NCBI GenBank assembly: GCA_947044405.1
Contig: CAMRHE010000018.1
Location: forward strand, 3,162,001 to 3,226,000
DNA length: 64,000 bases
Direction of reading: 5' to 3'
From: Leptodactylus fallax
Taxonomy: Eukaryota > Chordata > Amphibia > Anura > Leptodactylidae
Below are positions 15,860 to 27,084 of the stretch, piece by piece (positions within the stretch are counted from its first letter, which is position 1; the number at the start of each line of letters is the position of its first letter). The translations under genes and the position numbers were made by a program. The notes beneath the pieces were generated by a model that had not been told where the DNA came from, did no database searches, and saw nothing but the letters and a program-made list of their open reading frames with translations.

Positions 15860-16248
15860 TTAAAGGGATTTTCCAGGGCTTTCCTTTTTTTTTTTATTGC
15901 TGACCTATCCTTAGAAATGTCATCAATTGGAGATCTGTTGGGGGTCTGACACCTTGTCCCCCTGTGGTTCAGCTGGTTAAAGAGGCAGTGGCCCTCTATA
16001 AGTGCTGCTTCTACTTCACAGGACATGTGACATTATGTTCATTGATCACATGGCCAGATCACAGCTCAGTCCCATTCAAGTGAATGGGCTGAGCTGTGAT
16101 ACCAAGCACAGTCACTATGGAGCTGTGCTTGGTAAGTACTGAAGAGGCTGCAGCAGACACATCACGTGAACAGGTGCTGATCCCTTTCCAATTTTTAATT
16201 GATGATTGCATAGGTCATCAATTACTCAGCCTTAGAAAACCCCTTTAA
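15860..16248. mobile_element. T2/Kolobok-type MITE
   Basis: The ends are TTAAAGGGATTTTCCAGG and GAAAACCCCTTTAA, with inner mirrored GACCTATCCTTAG / CATAGGTCATCAATT blocks. TTAA is present at both ends, and the right one is shared with the piggyBac-like repeat that follows. The centre holds a mirrored CACAGCTCAGTCCCATTCA / TGAATGGGCTGAGCTGTG. Confidence 0.75.
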
Positions 16249-16880
16249 CCCCTTAATGACCAGGCCATTTTTGGTTTTTGCATTTTCATTTTTCAATTCA
16301 CAGAGTCACATGATGGCTTATTGTTTGCGAAACAAATTGTACTTTGTAATGGTACCATTCAATATGCTGTGCAATGTACTGGGAAGCTGGAAAAAAATTC
16401 AGAATGAGGTGCAATTGGAGAAAAACTGCATTTGCGCCAAATTCATATGGGTTTAATTTTTACAGCATTCACTGTGTGGTAAAAATGACATGTTACCTGT
16501 ATTCTGCGGGTCAGTACGAACATGGCGATACCAAATTTATATAGTATTTGTAATGTTTGGATACCTTTTAAAAAAATTAAAAACTTTGCTAAATAGAAAA
16601 AAAATTTTGCGTCGCCATATTTTGTCACCTGTAACTTTTTCATATTTACATGTATGGAGCTGGGTAAGGCGTCTTTTTATGCGGGACAACATGACATTTT
16701 TATTGATACCATTTGGGGAAAGATCTGATGGTTTGATGGTTGAAAAAAACGCTATTTGGCCATTTTGATTTTTTTCCCCCGCTACGCCGTTCACCGTATG
16801 GGATAAATATTTTAATATTTTAATAGTTAGGGCCAAAAACTGAATGGGCGATGCCAAAAAACTGGATGGGCGATATTTCA
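16245..16880 (+). mobile_element. piggyBac-like TTAACCCCTTAA repeat, + orientation
   Basis: It begins TTAACCCCTTAATGACCAGG and contains a conserved stretch (CATGTATGGAGCTGGGTAAG, then GCGTCTTTTTATGCGGGACA, near 16650-16690). The same stretch occurs reverse complemented near 23565-23607 and, in related form, near 27400-27500. There is no transposase frame. TTAA flanks and CCC ends suggest piggyBac, as inference. The right end is worn. Confidence 0.6.
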
Positions 16881-16977
16881 TATGGCAGTAGGGTGGGCCC
16901 CTAGAATCAATCCCACTGGTGGGCCCTAGGCACCCCAGTCCAACCCTGAGTGGGTGCCGCAGAGAAGATAGAGAAAT

Positions 16978-17150
16978 AATAATAATAATAATACATTTTA
17001 TTTATATAGCGCCAACATATTCCGCAGCACTGTACAATTTGTAGGGTTCAAGTACTGACAAAAAAGATACATTACAAAGAAATAGTCAATCACACACTGG
17101 GACTGAGGGCCCTGCTCTCAAGAGCTTACAATCTATGAGGTAGAGGGGGT
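16978..17150. repeat. (AAT)n plus amphibian repeat tail
   Basis: An AAT tract (16977-16993) is followed by TTTATATAGCGCCAACATATTCCGCAGC-type sequence and CTCAAGAGCTTACAATCTATGAGG. It is a dispersed frog repeat of the same type as the 13.6-kb arms and the fragment near 39.39 kb. Family name not assigned. Confidence 0.55.
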
Positions 17151-17575
17151 GACACAAGAGGTAGCAGGGGCGGCAACTGACGTAGCATTGCTTGTACAAT
17201 GGTCAGACAATTTTGTAATAGAGGTTACTGTCATTACACATATATAAAGCTGTATCAGCCTTCACCAGTCGTGTCCTTTAACAATGCGTTGCTGTAGAAG
17301 TTGAAGGCTCTCTGTCTGTGGTATTGGCATTACATGTACCATGTTTTTCTAGGAGAGCACATCTGCATCAGGGGTTAGTTGTTGGCAGGCAAAATATTGT
17401 TAGATTTCGTCCTGAGGTAATGCTAAGGATATGAGGGGCCTATTTTTAAAGTTTTTGTCTATATCAGCAGGCTGGGTACAGAGTTGATGAAGCTGGAGTA
17501 GCCCCGAGAGACACGTTCTCACACCACCATAGCTGGCCATCCCCAATTTCCCTTTGACTTTTTGATGTTTAGTAT

Positions 17576-17835
17576 TAGGCTAAGACCTCACGTAGTGGGC
17601 TGAAATAAAAAAAAGCGTGGGAAAAACCGTGGCGGTAACACATCGTGGTTTTTCCCGCAGAGCTTTTTTCTTCGATTATACCTATAGGGAAACTGCCTGT
17701 GTTTCCGTAGGTATAGCTGACATGTTGCGATCTCCAAAACTGCAACAGTTTTGTAAATTGCAGTGCGTCCGCTGCACATATTTTCTCGCAATGGATCAGT
17801 TTCTGTCTGTTTTTTTTAAAGACACAAAAACATAA
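17576..17835. mobile_element. Harbinger-like MITE, degraded right end
   Basis: It begins after TTA (17573-17575) with GGCTAAGACCTCACGTAG and continues with the GAAACTGCC...GGTATA blocks seen in the other family members. The right end merges into A/T-rich sequence. Confidence 0.5.
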
Positions 17836-19190
17836 TATACCATACTTTTCGGTCCTTCAAAAAAAAACGGTGTGTTTTTTTTTTTGGTTTTTTTTTAAAC
17901 ATTGATGTCTATGTGAACTGATGACCATCAGTTTGTGTCTTTTTTGGCATTCTTTAAACAGATGTAAAAAACTTGATCTGAATAAAGCCTTATACAGCAG
18001 TGAGGGTCAGTTTTTCTTAGGTACATTGGTTTGACACAGGCTCCAGATGCTGTGCGCAAGTAATTTCCTCCACACTCAAGCTTATTGCTGAGTAAGGGGC
18101 CCAGCCATGTGCACGGATCCTTCATTAACAGATGTTCTTTTTTTAACATGTGGTTTATGAAGTACAACACATTTCATTGTTCCTGTTTTCCCCCCCCTCT
18201 CATACATAACAATAAAATCTGTTGTTTTCTTGAGAGGCATATATGTCACTAAACAGCTGTATTTCCCCTCAGGAAAGAAAAGAGCCAGAATCTACCAGCA
18301 TGCCAAATACAGTAGACAGAGACACTTAGAGCTTGATGCACAAAGCACCAACTTATTCAGGTGGTTTGACAATCCACATGCTCAACGGACTGTCCAAATA
18401 CAATTACCACAAACATGTAAAACTGCAAAGGCCTGAATATAAATAGAAGTTTGTAACTACAAAAGTATTACACATTTTATAAATATTTGATCCTGTACTA
18501 TAGCCCAGATCTGTATTCAATATAGCAATGATCTTGATTGGAGCAAAGATGCTATAACATAGTGCACAAATGTATAAAACACTTCATATAGAGATGGGCA
18601 CTTCTGAACTTCTACCTGACCCTGTGCCTCTTCCCTTTTAGATGCAGGACTTGTTTGTGCATGTTCCTCCATCTTCTTAGTTTGTGTGCTACAATTGGAA
18701 TCCGATTCCAGTATCGCAGTGGTTCCCAAACTTTCTGAAGATGGGACCCACTTTTTGCAAGACTTTGTTTGGGAGTCATATACTTAGCCCCATTTGAAAT
18801 ATATGTGTCTGTAACACGGAAACTAATAATGACTGTAAATTGTACTGGAGTCTGCCTCTTATTCTGCCTCTCTTCGTGTAGCTGTGTATTGCACGTCTAT
18901 GACACCAGTGCTAATGGCCATGCTCATGTGTGCAGAATAAGGCATCTTGCACATACATATGACACTATTGCTGCTATGATATCTAGGAAATGTAGTTCAG
19001 TTTGGCACAGGCTTCATTGTTAAGGAAAACCACCTGGAATACATTTCTCAGAGGTACCAATGGAGCGAGACATCTAATGATAAGCAAAAGCCAATATATA
19101 TCCTCAATGTTCATTGGATCTGGCTGGCAGTGTGGAACACGTCATTTTATTCTTGCTGTGTGGGGCATGCTAACGCATTAAGATTTCCCT
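17836..19190. other. Intergenic, no recognised gene
   Basis: It is A/T-rich with poly(T) near 17873-17897 and a C-run near 18191. No feature with support. Confidence 0.5.
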
Positions 19191-19930
19191 TCACTGGAAC
19201 TAAGGGGCCTAGGCCAGCCCATGAAAACCAATACCATAACATTATCCCTTCACTAAACTTTACAGTTAGCACAAAGCAATAACGCAGATATCATTCCTGG
19301 CATTAACCAAACCCAAATTCAGACCCAAACCATCAGACTGACAGAGAAGTGTGATTTGTAATTGGGCAGAACAAATTTCCACTGCTCCAGGGTCCAATGG
19401 GTGTGTACCATACACCACTCATCACAAGTGATGTTTTCCATGATGCTTAGTGATGTAAGGCTTGTATGCAGCTGCTCAGCCATAAAAGCCCATGTCATGA
19501 AGCTCCTGACACATAGTGTTTGTATTGATGTTCATGTAGGAGGAGGTGTGGAACTCTGCTGTTATTGAGTCAGCAGAGTCCTATCGACTTTTACGCACTT
19601 TTTTCTTCAGCATTCGAGAACCCTGCTTTGTAACTTTATGTGGTCTACAACGTTGTGGCTGAGTTCTGGTGGTTCCTATACATTTCCACTTTTCAATATT
19701 TCCACTCCCAATTGATAGTGGAAAACCTAGGAAGGAAGAAACTGACTTGCAACTGTGGCATCCTATTATAGCACCACACTCAAATTCAGTGAACAATCCA
19801 TTCTTCCACAATGTTGGAAAGGCAGACTGCATGGTTATGCGATGGATTTTATGCACATGTGGCAATGGGACTGAACAAAACACTCAAATTCAATGATAAA
19901 GAGGTGTCCCAATTCTTTGTCCATATAGTG
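19190..19930 (-). pseudogene. Decayed Tc1-type transposase (family C)
   Basis: The right edge is the Tc1 terminus CACTATATGGACAAAGAATT read on the minus strand, next to TA at 19931-19932. Downstream on the minus strand is a degraded transposase. The N-terminal helix-turn-helix region (EFECGAIIGCHSCKSVSSFL, GTTRTQPQRCRPHKVTKQG) continues as SADSITAEFH, then CQELHDMGFYG and WTLEQWKFVL, with stops and shifts. This matches the order of a Tc1 protein up to the first catalytic region. The C-terminal half and second inverted repeat are absent. Confidence 0.85.
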
Positions 19931-19932
19931 TA

Positions 19933-21235
19933 TAGGCTGGTTGTGGTGGCAAACTGGTCTTCCCCACTAGTTAATACCCATATATGTCATGCATACCTTC
20001 TGTGATGATTCCACTTAAATATGGCTATAACTCAAAGCTGTATTTTGATCTCTGGGTATCGTATCTACCGCTTTCTTACATTCATTCATAATGTGCGCAG
20101 CCTACTCATAGGTATATTGCCAATAGTGGCCGGACTGGAACAATAGGGCTTTGTATCCGTCCCAGCAGGGCTCCATTGAATTCATACACAGCCCTGAGTG
20201 ATCAAAGAAACATGCATTGATCAGTCTGGGCTGGTAGATCAGACATGGTTGATAACATTGTATCATTTCACTTGGTCTCATATCCATACAAAGAATCGTG
20301 ACTTGAGTGCGTTAATCAATCAGACTTGCTGTTGTTGATGACCTCATTCTGGGTGGTGTCATCAAGGGTATAAAAGATGAGGTAAGAGGCCAATGGGGGA
20401 GTTTTTACAGACCATCACAGACTACAGGAGACTACAAGAGTTTTTTTACAGACAGACTACAGGAGATTACAGACAGACCACTGTGATGAGAGCATGCAGG
20501 CTGGATTGTTGTATTGATGCCACATGCTAAGAAGCCTCCACTGGTTATTCACACATGACAGAGCATGTGTGAGGGTTGGATTATAGAGCCACATCAAGGA
20601 GATGCGTGGTAAAGTAATTATTTCACTTTTATGCCCTTTTATTTTATTGCACTGTATCTTGTAACTAGTAACTGTTAATGCTTGCATATATCTGCATATC
20701 TGTTCTGAACTGTATGTGTTAGATGTTAATACCGACTCATTTAGGGGTTAATAAATATATAAAATTTAGAAAGCTTGTTTTGTATTTATCTTGTGAACCC
20801 GGCCCTCACTGGCGGTGAGTGTGGTTTTTATATGAAAGAAGACACAGGTGTGGGCCAATGCGGGTTTAGCGCACGGAGGATCTTTCACACCTTCCAACTT
20901 TCAAAGAACAGAAAGAGGGACAAAATGTGCGGCGTGTTATGCGTGCTGTGGCAAATTTAGCCCCACCCACTTTTACATTGACTCCACCCATTCTCATCCA
21001 TTTTTCTTTGTGCCCCCACACAGTATAATGCTCCTACAGTCACCCTAACATAATATGCCCCCACATTATAATGTTCCCCTCCAATTGCCCCACAGTATTA
21101 AGTCTCTCTCCTGGTGCCCCAGTTTAAACTGGCGGAAACTAGAGGGGGACATGAAACTGGGGCAGCTGGAGGGTGACATTAAACAGTGGGGGTAGTTGAA
21201 GGGGACATTAAACTGGGGGCAACTTTCCAGTTGCC
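19933..21235. other. Intergenic; possible retroviral-like LTR at about 20328-20790
   Basis: TATAAAAG at about 20370, short direct repeats of AGACTACAGGAGA (20420-20475), and TTAATAAATATATAAAAT at about 20750 followed by a GT-rich stretch would fit promoter, R region and poly(A) signal of a solo LTR. I could not find TG...CA ends with a duplication, so this is only a suggestion. Confidence 0.25.
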
Positions 21236-21325
21236 CCCAGCTTAATGTCTGTGTCCAGTGACCCCCATTGTTTAATGTCCCCCTCCATCTGCCACCAGTT
21301 TAATGTCCCCCCCAATCTGCCACCA
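21236..21325. repeat. Minisatellite, CTGCCACCAGTTTAATGTCCC unit (left part)
   Basis: Degenerate units of about 25-30 bases (CAGTTTAATGTCCCCC...TCTGC) run up to a LINE 3' end at about 21326 and resume at 24007-24205 after the LINE 5' end. The LINE therefore split one array. Confidence 0.7.
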
Positions 21326-22150
21326 GTTTTTTGTTTTGTTTTTTAAATTCCTTTGAATTTTGCATTTCCAACATAATCAAAACAAGTCAATACAGAAAAC
21401 AGTTCATACACAGGGAACAATCGGATACATAAGCACCCAAAATGCCGCACTTTCACCCCGATCAGTCCACAGCCCATCCACCACACCAACGGCACTGCAT
21501 TTACCCACCAGACATACCCAATTAAGGATAGTCAATTAGCAGAACATATATTATTTGGTACAGGTATTACAATTTACAGGTCCATGATATCAGCTATAGT
21601 ACATCATAAAATGCTTAGGAGTTATGGACCCTCCTGGCGTCTCACCTCCCCTCACAGCATAAGTGAATTTATAGCGATATGTAGTGAAGGAGCCGTATAC
21701 TGGGTTACAGAAGAACTGCACCATGTCCCCCATACCTTATGGAACGTCTGAGGGCACCCTCTCCCTTTATATATAATCTGATTGAATGGGAGTACAGAGT
21801 TAATTAGCTTCCTCCATAGAGGTACTGATGGAGGTCTCTCAGCCATCCATCACAATGCAATGGCTTTCCTGGCGTAAAATAAATATTTCCTCAGACAGAT
21901 TCTAACATCATGCTGCCATAGTTCCTCATCTAGTATGCCAAAGAGACACACTTCTAGTGTGAATGGTAGAGGCGCACCCATAACTTACGCCAGGAGATCC
22001 ACAACCCCTTTCCAGAAACTCTATATAACCAGACACCCCCAAATCATATGCCAAAAGTCCGACTGTGGACATGGACACCTGAGACAACCTGGATGGGAGA
22101 GTCGTCCCATTTTATGTAAACGGGTGGGGGTCAGGTAGCATTGGTGTAGG
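21326..22150 (-). pseudogene. Tx1/L1-type LINE (family B), 3' part of an interrupted copy
   Basis: On the minus strand it encodes the ORF2 C-terminus. LTPTRLHKMGRLSHPGC with LRCPCPQSDFWHMIWGCLVI matches the zinc-knuckle region of the copy at 10.3-11.9 kb, and PSVPLWRKLINSVLPFNQ with KGRGCPQTFHKVWGTWC matches its tail. A 3' UTR and A-tail (as T-rich tract 21326-21345) follow. Several shifts make it non-functional. The 5' side ends where a hAT-type terminus begins at 22152. Confidence 0.85.
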
Positions 22151-22151
22151 A

Positions 22152-22548
22152 CAGGGGTCGGCAACCCCCGGCACGCGTGGCTTCCCTGGCACGGCAGTGA
22201 AGTCCTCACCCAGCAGTTTCGATCGGACCAAACACGGCCGAAACGAAACTGCTATTATTATACTGTGGGGTCTCTTCAGATCCCCGAGTATAATAAGCGG
22301 AGTCCCCGGGGAGGTGATGAAACATAAAAAACAATGTTAACTCACCTTCCCTGGATCCGCAGCCGCTGTGTGCTCTTCGGGCGCTTCTGCCTGACGCAAG
22401 AGACTGCTGACAGAGCCTCAGGGGTCACGTCCGATGTCATTACGCATAATGACGCAACGTGACCCCTGAGACCTAATCAGCGGTCGCTGACGTCAGGGAG
22501 AAGCGCCCACACAGCGGCTGCGGAGCGCAGGAAAAAGTGAGTAAGGGT
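22152..22548 (+). mobile_element. hAT-type element family A, left part
   Basis: The terminus CAGGGGTCGGCAACCCCCGG interrupts the LINE. Inside are ACCAAACACGGCCGAAACG and TATACTGTGGGGTCTCTTC, as in the copies at 7007-8001 and 56864-57701. I did not find its second terminus (expected near GGTTGCCTACCACTG), so it is truncated or rearranged. Confidence 0.6.
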
Positions 22549-22750
22549 GTGTTCACATATGTCTGGCACAGCTATCTGTTTCCCTCCAGCTTGGTGCACA
22601 CAAGCCGGAGGGAAACTGATGCCAGGACGGATCCCATAGTTTTCTATGGGATCGGTTCTGGCACAAGAGGCATCAGATCTGGCGCCGTATCTGTGCCTCA
22701 GCCGGATGGAAAAAACGCTACCTGCAGCGTTTTTCCATCCGGCTTCCTTA
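22549..22750. mobile_element. Small foldback MITE
   Basis: The sequence is arranged around mirrored CTCCAGCTTG...CAAGCCGGAG and CCGGATGGAAAAA...TTTTTCCATCCGG blocks, starting at GTGTGTTCACATATG. No coding content. Confidence 0.45.
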
Positions 22751-23607
22751 ACCCCTTAACGACGCAGGGCGTAATAGAACGTCCTGAGTCGCATGACGAT
22801 GTATGGAGAGCGCTCAGGAGTTGAGCGCTCTCCATACATCGCGGGTGCCGGCTGTATAATACAGCCAGGACCCGCCGCTAACAGCAGCGATTGGTTCCTG
22901 CACCGATCGCGGCTGTTAACCCTTTAGATGCCGCGGTCAAACGCGACCGTGGCGTCTAAATTGCGGAGCCGCCAAGGGCGCCGCCATTTTTACCTCATCG
23001 CCGCCCTCCAGAACGTCATCGGAGGGCGGCGCTTGGTTGCCATGACAGCCGGGAGCCTATTGAAGGCTCCCAGGCCTGTCATTACAGTATAGCTATTACG
23101 CGATGCCAGAGGCATCGTCTAATAGCAGTGAAGGCATTTTGCTATTCACTGCGATACAGTAGTATCGCAGTGAATAGTAAGATCGATCAGACTCCCTAGG
23201 TTTCAAGGTCCCTAGGGAGTCTGATCATACAAGTAAAAGTATAAAAAAAAAAAGTTTTTAAAAGTATGTAAAAATTAAAAAAAACACAAAAGTTCAAATC
23301 ACCCCCCCTTTTCCTAGATCAGATATAAAAGTAAACAAACAAAAGTAAGCACAAACACTTTAGGTATCCCCGCGCTCCAAAATGCCCGAACTATTAAAAT
23401 ATTAAAATATTTATCCCATACGGTGAACGGCGTAGCAGGGAAAAAAAAATCAAAATGGCCAAATAGCGTTTTTTTTTCAACACTTTGTCTCCTATAAAAA
23501 ATTGAATAAAAAGTGATAAAACCATCAGATCTTTCCCCAAGTGGTATCAATAAAAACGTCATGTTGTCCCGCATAAAAAGACGCCTTACCCATCTCCATA
23601 CATGTAA
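22750..23607 (-). mobile_element. piggyBac-like TTAACCCC repeat, second copy
   Basis: It has TTAACCCCTTAACGACGCAGG at the left. The right part is the reverse complement of the unit at 16.59-16.80 kb (GTTGTCCCGCATAAAAAGAC, then GCCTTACCCATCTCCATACATG). GC-rich hairpins lie near 22800-22840 (GAGCGCTC) and 23180-23225 (AGACTCCCTAGG). It replaces LINE sequence at its right edge. Confidence 0.6.
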
Positions 23608-24006
23608 ATATTGCTTATGATCTTTAGATATAATGATACCCACATATTTGTAGGCTTGATACCACATTTAACCCACAGACGGTGTCCCCTTCTGTATCAC
23701 TCGGCATCCGACCAATATGCATGTAGGAGGATTTGGTCCAATTGGTCCGCAGGCCAGAATAATTGCCAAAGTCGTCAATTATAGCCATGGCTCTGGGTAG
23801 GGATTGAGATGGGTCCCTCATGAACAATAGCAGATCATCCGCATATAGTGCGGTCCTTTCCTCCCGGGAATCTATAGCTATACCTCTATATACAGCAGGA
23901 TCGCCAAGGGGTTCCATCGCCAAAGCAAACAATAGTGGTGACAGCGGGCAACCCTGTCTCGTGCCCAGGGGAAAATATGGGGACAGTGTACCGTTAATCG
24001 ACAGTG
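23608..24006 (-). pseudogene. Tx1/L1-type LINE (family B), 5' part of the interrupted copy
   Basis: On the minus strand it encodes reverse transcriptase blocks: FALAMEPLGDPAVYRGIAID, then YADDLLLFMRDPSQSLPRA, then FGNYSGLRTNWTKSSY and an ISKDHK stretch. This is the palm catalytic loop (FADD/YADD) of the same ORF2 whose C-terminus lies at 21.4-22.15 kb. Roughly 1 kb of ORF2 between the two parts is missing relative to the LINE at 60 kb. The element begins (5'-truncated) at 24006 in the minisatellite. Confidence 0.85.
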
Positions 24007-24205
24007 CTAATCTGCCCCCAGTTTAATGTCCCCCCCTCCATCTTCCCCCAGTTTAATATCTCCCCCTTCATCTGCCCCATGTTTAATGTCCCCCCTTCAT
24101 CTTCTACCAGTTTAATGTGCCCCTTTCATCTGCCCCTAGTTTCATGTGCCCCCTTCATCTGCCCCCAGTTTCATGTTCCCCCTCAATTTGCATCTAAAGT
24201 TTAAC
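24007..24205. repeat. Minisatellite, right part
   Basis: About seven degenerate units (CTGCCCCCAGTTTAATGTCC and variants) continue the array seen at 21236-21325. Confidence 0.7.
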
Positions 24206-24309
24206 ATAAAAAACACTGATACTCACCTCTCCTTGCTCCCCTGCTGCTCTGTCTGCAGTCTCAGGTGTCTTAGACTGTCTTAGCCAGTAGATAGAAAAGA
24301 TAAAAACCT

Positions 24310-24525
24310 AAGAGTCGTTACACCTTTTAATCCCTTCACGCAAAATCACATACATGTACGTGATTAGGCACAAGGGGGTGTCTGGAAAGACCTGTCCATC
24401 CACGGCGGATGCCAGCTGTATAATACAGCCAACACCTGCCACTAACATCTGTGATCAGTGCCGAACACTTTAGATAGTGCAGTTAAACATGATCGCAGCA
24501 TCTAGTGTGCAGGTTGAGGACGTTT
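24310..24525. mobile_element. Fragment of the piggyBac-like repeat
   Basis: TGCCAGCTGTATAATACAGCC and GATCGCAGCATCTA match the left part of the 22.75-kb copy (GCCGGCTGTATAATACAGCC). The right part of the family is absent. Confidence 0.5.
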
Positions 24526-27084
24526 TATTTTACCGTTTGTTCTGCTGAAGTAAGCTGTTTAAGTTGCCGTGTGTGAACTGTGCCAAATAAACCTGGACAT
24601 TTTAACTGGTACTTATGCCTATGTGTGCCTGACTGCTGTAGCGTCAAGACTAACCAGATGGTCCCATGTTTACAATGCAAATAAGCCTTTTGGCTCAACG
24701 AGGGCCTTCCCATTTCTGCAAAGAAGTAATTGGCAATGCCCTCAATGCTCCAGAAGCACCAATTCACTGTACTGCCCTCGACATCACAGTACAGTGATGA
24801 AAATCAATACCGAGTGGGCGAGGGGACCAGAAATCTTGGAGACTCCTAGTAAAAATGGGTGACTTGACATCTCTGGTGCAGCCTCTTCACTGACATCTTG
24901 GAAGGAGAGGTGCAGTGTGAAAGGAACCCAAATATGTGTTTGCAGGACTCTTAAGAAGCTGTGACAGCTCCCAATATGACTGCACTGCTTTCTTACATTG
25001 GGATCATCAGAGCTGTCAAGAGCTGCTCTGACACCCTCTTCACTACTGCAGGCTAATTTGGCCAAACAGGTTGCATGCATATAAGTGTGTGAGGTCCAGG
25101 TGATGGTAGCTGGGTCTGGTAATCCTGATTTGAGCTAAGAATCACCATCTTATTCATGGTCATTATGTATGCACCAGTTCTACCTTTTTTCTAGTTACAG
25201 GGAAATATTCCTGTTGGAACAGTGAACTTCTTACAATAATGTTCTTCAGATTAGGGGGCTGCCTATAACACAGTGGCGGAGTGTATGGAGTGGGACCTTA
25301 AATATCACTAGAGTGTCAATCCACATTTATAAAGATACAAACTTATATCAATGAAAAAAAAGATGCTCCTGCACATCTTCAGGTCATATACAATACATCT
25401 TTATTAAAACACATTAAAGGTTCACATAGATATTTAAAAAAACAAAACACAAAATCCTCCTATACATGTCCCTTTGACTGTGGAACACGGGGACATTTTT
25501 ATTGATGGTGGCAATTGACAGGACTCCCTTTTGGTATTTTTCAGTGTCAGGGATCCGAACAATCCCTGGCCATACAAGCACATGTGACCTTGGATAAGGG
25601 GGACTACGCTTCCACACTCACTTATCACACTAGACTACAAAGGAGTGAAGCAACCCCATCATCAACACAAATAGTTGCCACCACCCAACATATAAAGTAG
25701 AAGAGACACCGATATAGATATAAATATCAGACCACTCACACCTGTGGCACCACACACTGAACCTTTAGTATGTTGGCATATAAAAGTAACAAAGCTAAGC
25801 AGTATTTTCCCTCTTTGGAATTGTGAGGACATCGTAGAACTAAGGACAATATTTTTGAATTTAAAGATTTATTATGCACAAAAAAGTACAGTGATTACAG
25901 TTACAAAAGAAGAGAGATGTACTAAAAAGACATACACACAAGCAAAACAGTATACAAAATAAAAGGGAGTAACATAAAAAAACAGACCTCTTACTAAGCC
26001 TGACTGTGGAAATTGAAAATTGACAATGTCTTGTCAATTTTTGTAGGAATCTTAACACAGCTCCTTTTTGGGAGCCTTGCACTGGTGACAGGGGCTGGCT
26101 AATTACATGCACCAAGTCAACAGTGATATGAATTATTTTTGGAATATGCCATAACTCTGAATGGGCACCTCATATAGGAGTGATATGGCTGGCAAATGAG
26201 ACAGAAGTCCAGGCATACCAACATATAGATGAATTCATCATACCTTCTACTGCTACATAACTTGGGGTGGTTTTGAAGGTTATTAGTTGGGGGGCTTGGA
26301 CACAGCGAAGCATCTTTGTTCCCTGGCCCTATTCCTTCCTCTACGCAAATTGAATTATTACATAGGTGGCTCTGAAGTTACATTTTGTCTTTGTTCCATA
26401 TACAAAGTTTAGTTGTGATATCTAGCATGACCCCACACAAAGGAATACCTATCAATGAGTTTGGCTATGTACAACTGAATTGACATCCTGGTCCTAATTA
26501 GTTACTTGCATCCTGGGATGGGTAAAGGGACTTGACTTAATGTATATATAGAAGACATATTCATACTTAAAACCAGACATTACTAACAATGAACAAAATT
26601 CATAACTAGACACAATAGGACATATACATAACTTATAACACTTAGACAATATTTATACTTTGCTCTGATACTGCAAAGAACAAAGGGCTTTCCTCCTGAA
26701 GGCACTTATTCTCCTTTGATAAGGAGAACAGGCGATTACAAGATCCCCTGAGTGTTCTATGAAAATATAGAGGTGGTGAGCATGCTTGACCACTGCGTTC
26801 TTCACTTCTGTTGTACTGCTGCAGATTGCTATCCAGGCTTCCTTATAGAAGTGAATGGAGCAGTGGTCACGCAAGCACACCACCACTTCATTCATATGGA
26901 GCACTCAGGAAAACTCTTGAGCCTCTGTTCTTGTGATCGTTGGAGGTTCCTGTGGTAAGACCCCCAGCTATCTGACATTTACCCTCTTTACCCTCCTGTT
27001 GATATGGTATAAATGTCATTAAGGCCACACATTTTATGAAATGCAGTGTTTTACAGTACCAAGAAAGTGTTAGACTCTGCATAA
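24526..27084. other. Intergenic, no gene recognised
   Basis: No coding exon is supportable. Possible retroelement ends lie at about 24580-24610 (CCAAATAAACC) and 25375-25700 (poly(A)-signal-like TTTATTAAA read from the other strand), but without ORF or duplication. Inverted similarity is visible around 26750-26890 (GAGGTGGTGAGCATGCTTGA / CAAGCACACCACCACTTC). Confidence 0.4.

Larger units (their letters stand above)
12305..16948. mobile_element. hAT-type composite element, 4.6 kb, 8-bp TSD AGTGGGTG
   Basis: The left end is CAGGGTTCGGACTGACCCAC and the right end, reverse complemented, is CAGGGTTGGACTGGGGTGCC. The octamer AGTGGGTG lies immediately outside both ends (12297-12304, 16949-16956). 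The C-A-G terminus and 8-bp duplication define hAT insertions. There is no transposase frame, so it moved in trans. It later filled with other elements: a snap-back repeat (13.6 kb), T2 MITEs, a Harbinger-like MITE and a piggyBac-like unit. The subterminal region also repeats GGTCAGGGGC blocks in both directions (about 12395-12485). Confidence 0.85.

Noticed and set aside
16537..16881. Open frame on the minus strand similar to one at 23314-23667
   Set aside because: Both are translations of the same non-coding piggyBac-like repeat. No protein family is recognisable.
22750..23110. CpG island / alternative promoter
   Set aside because: It is the GC-rich left half of the piggyBac-like repeat, with hairpins, and has relatives at 24.3 and 27.1 kb.
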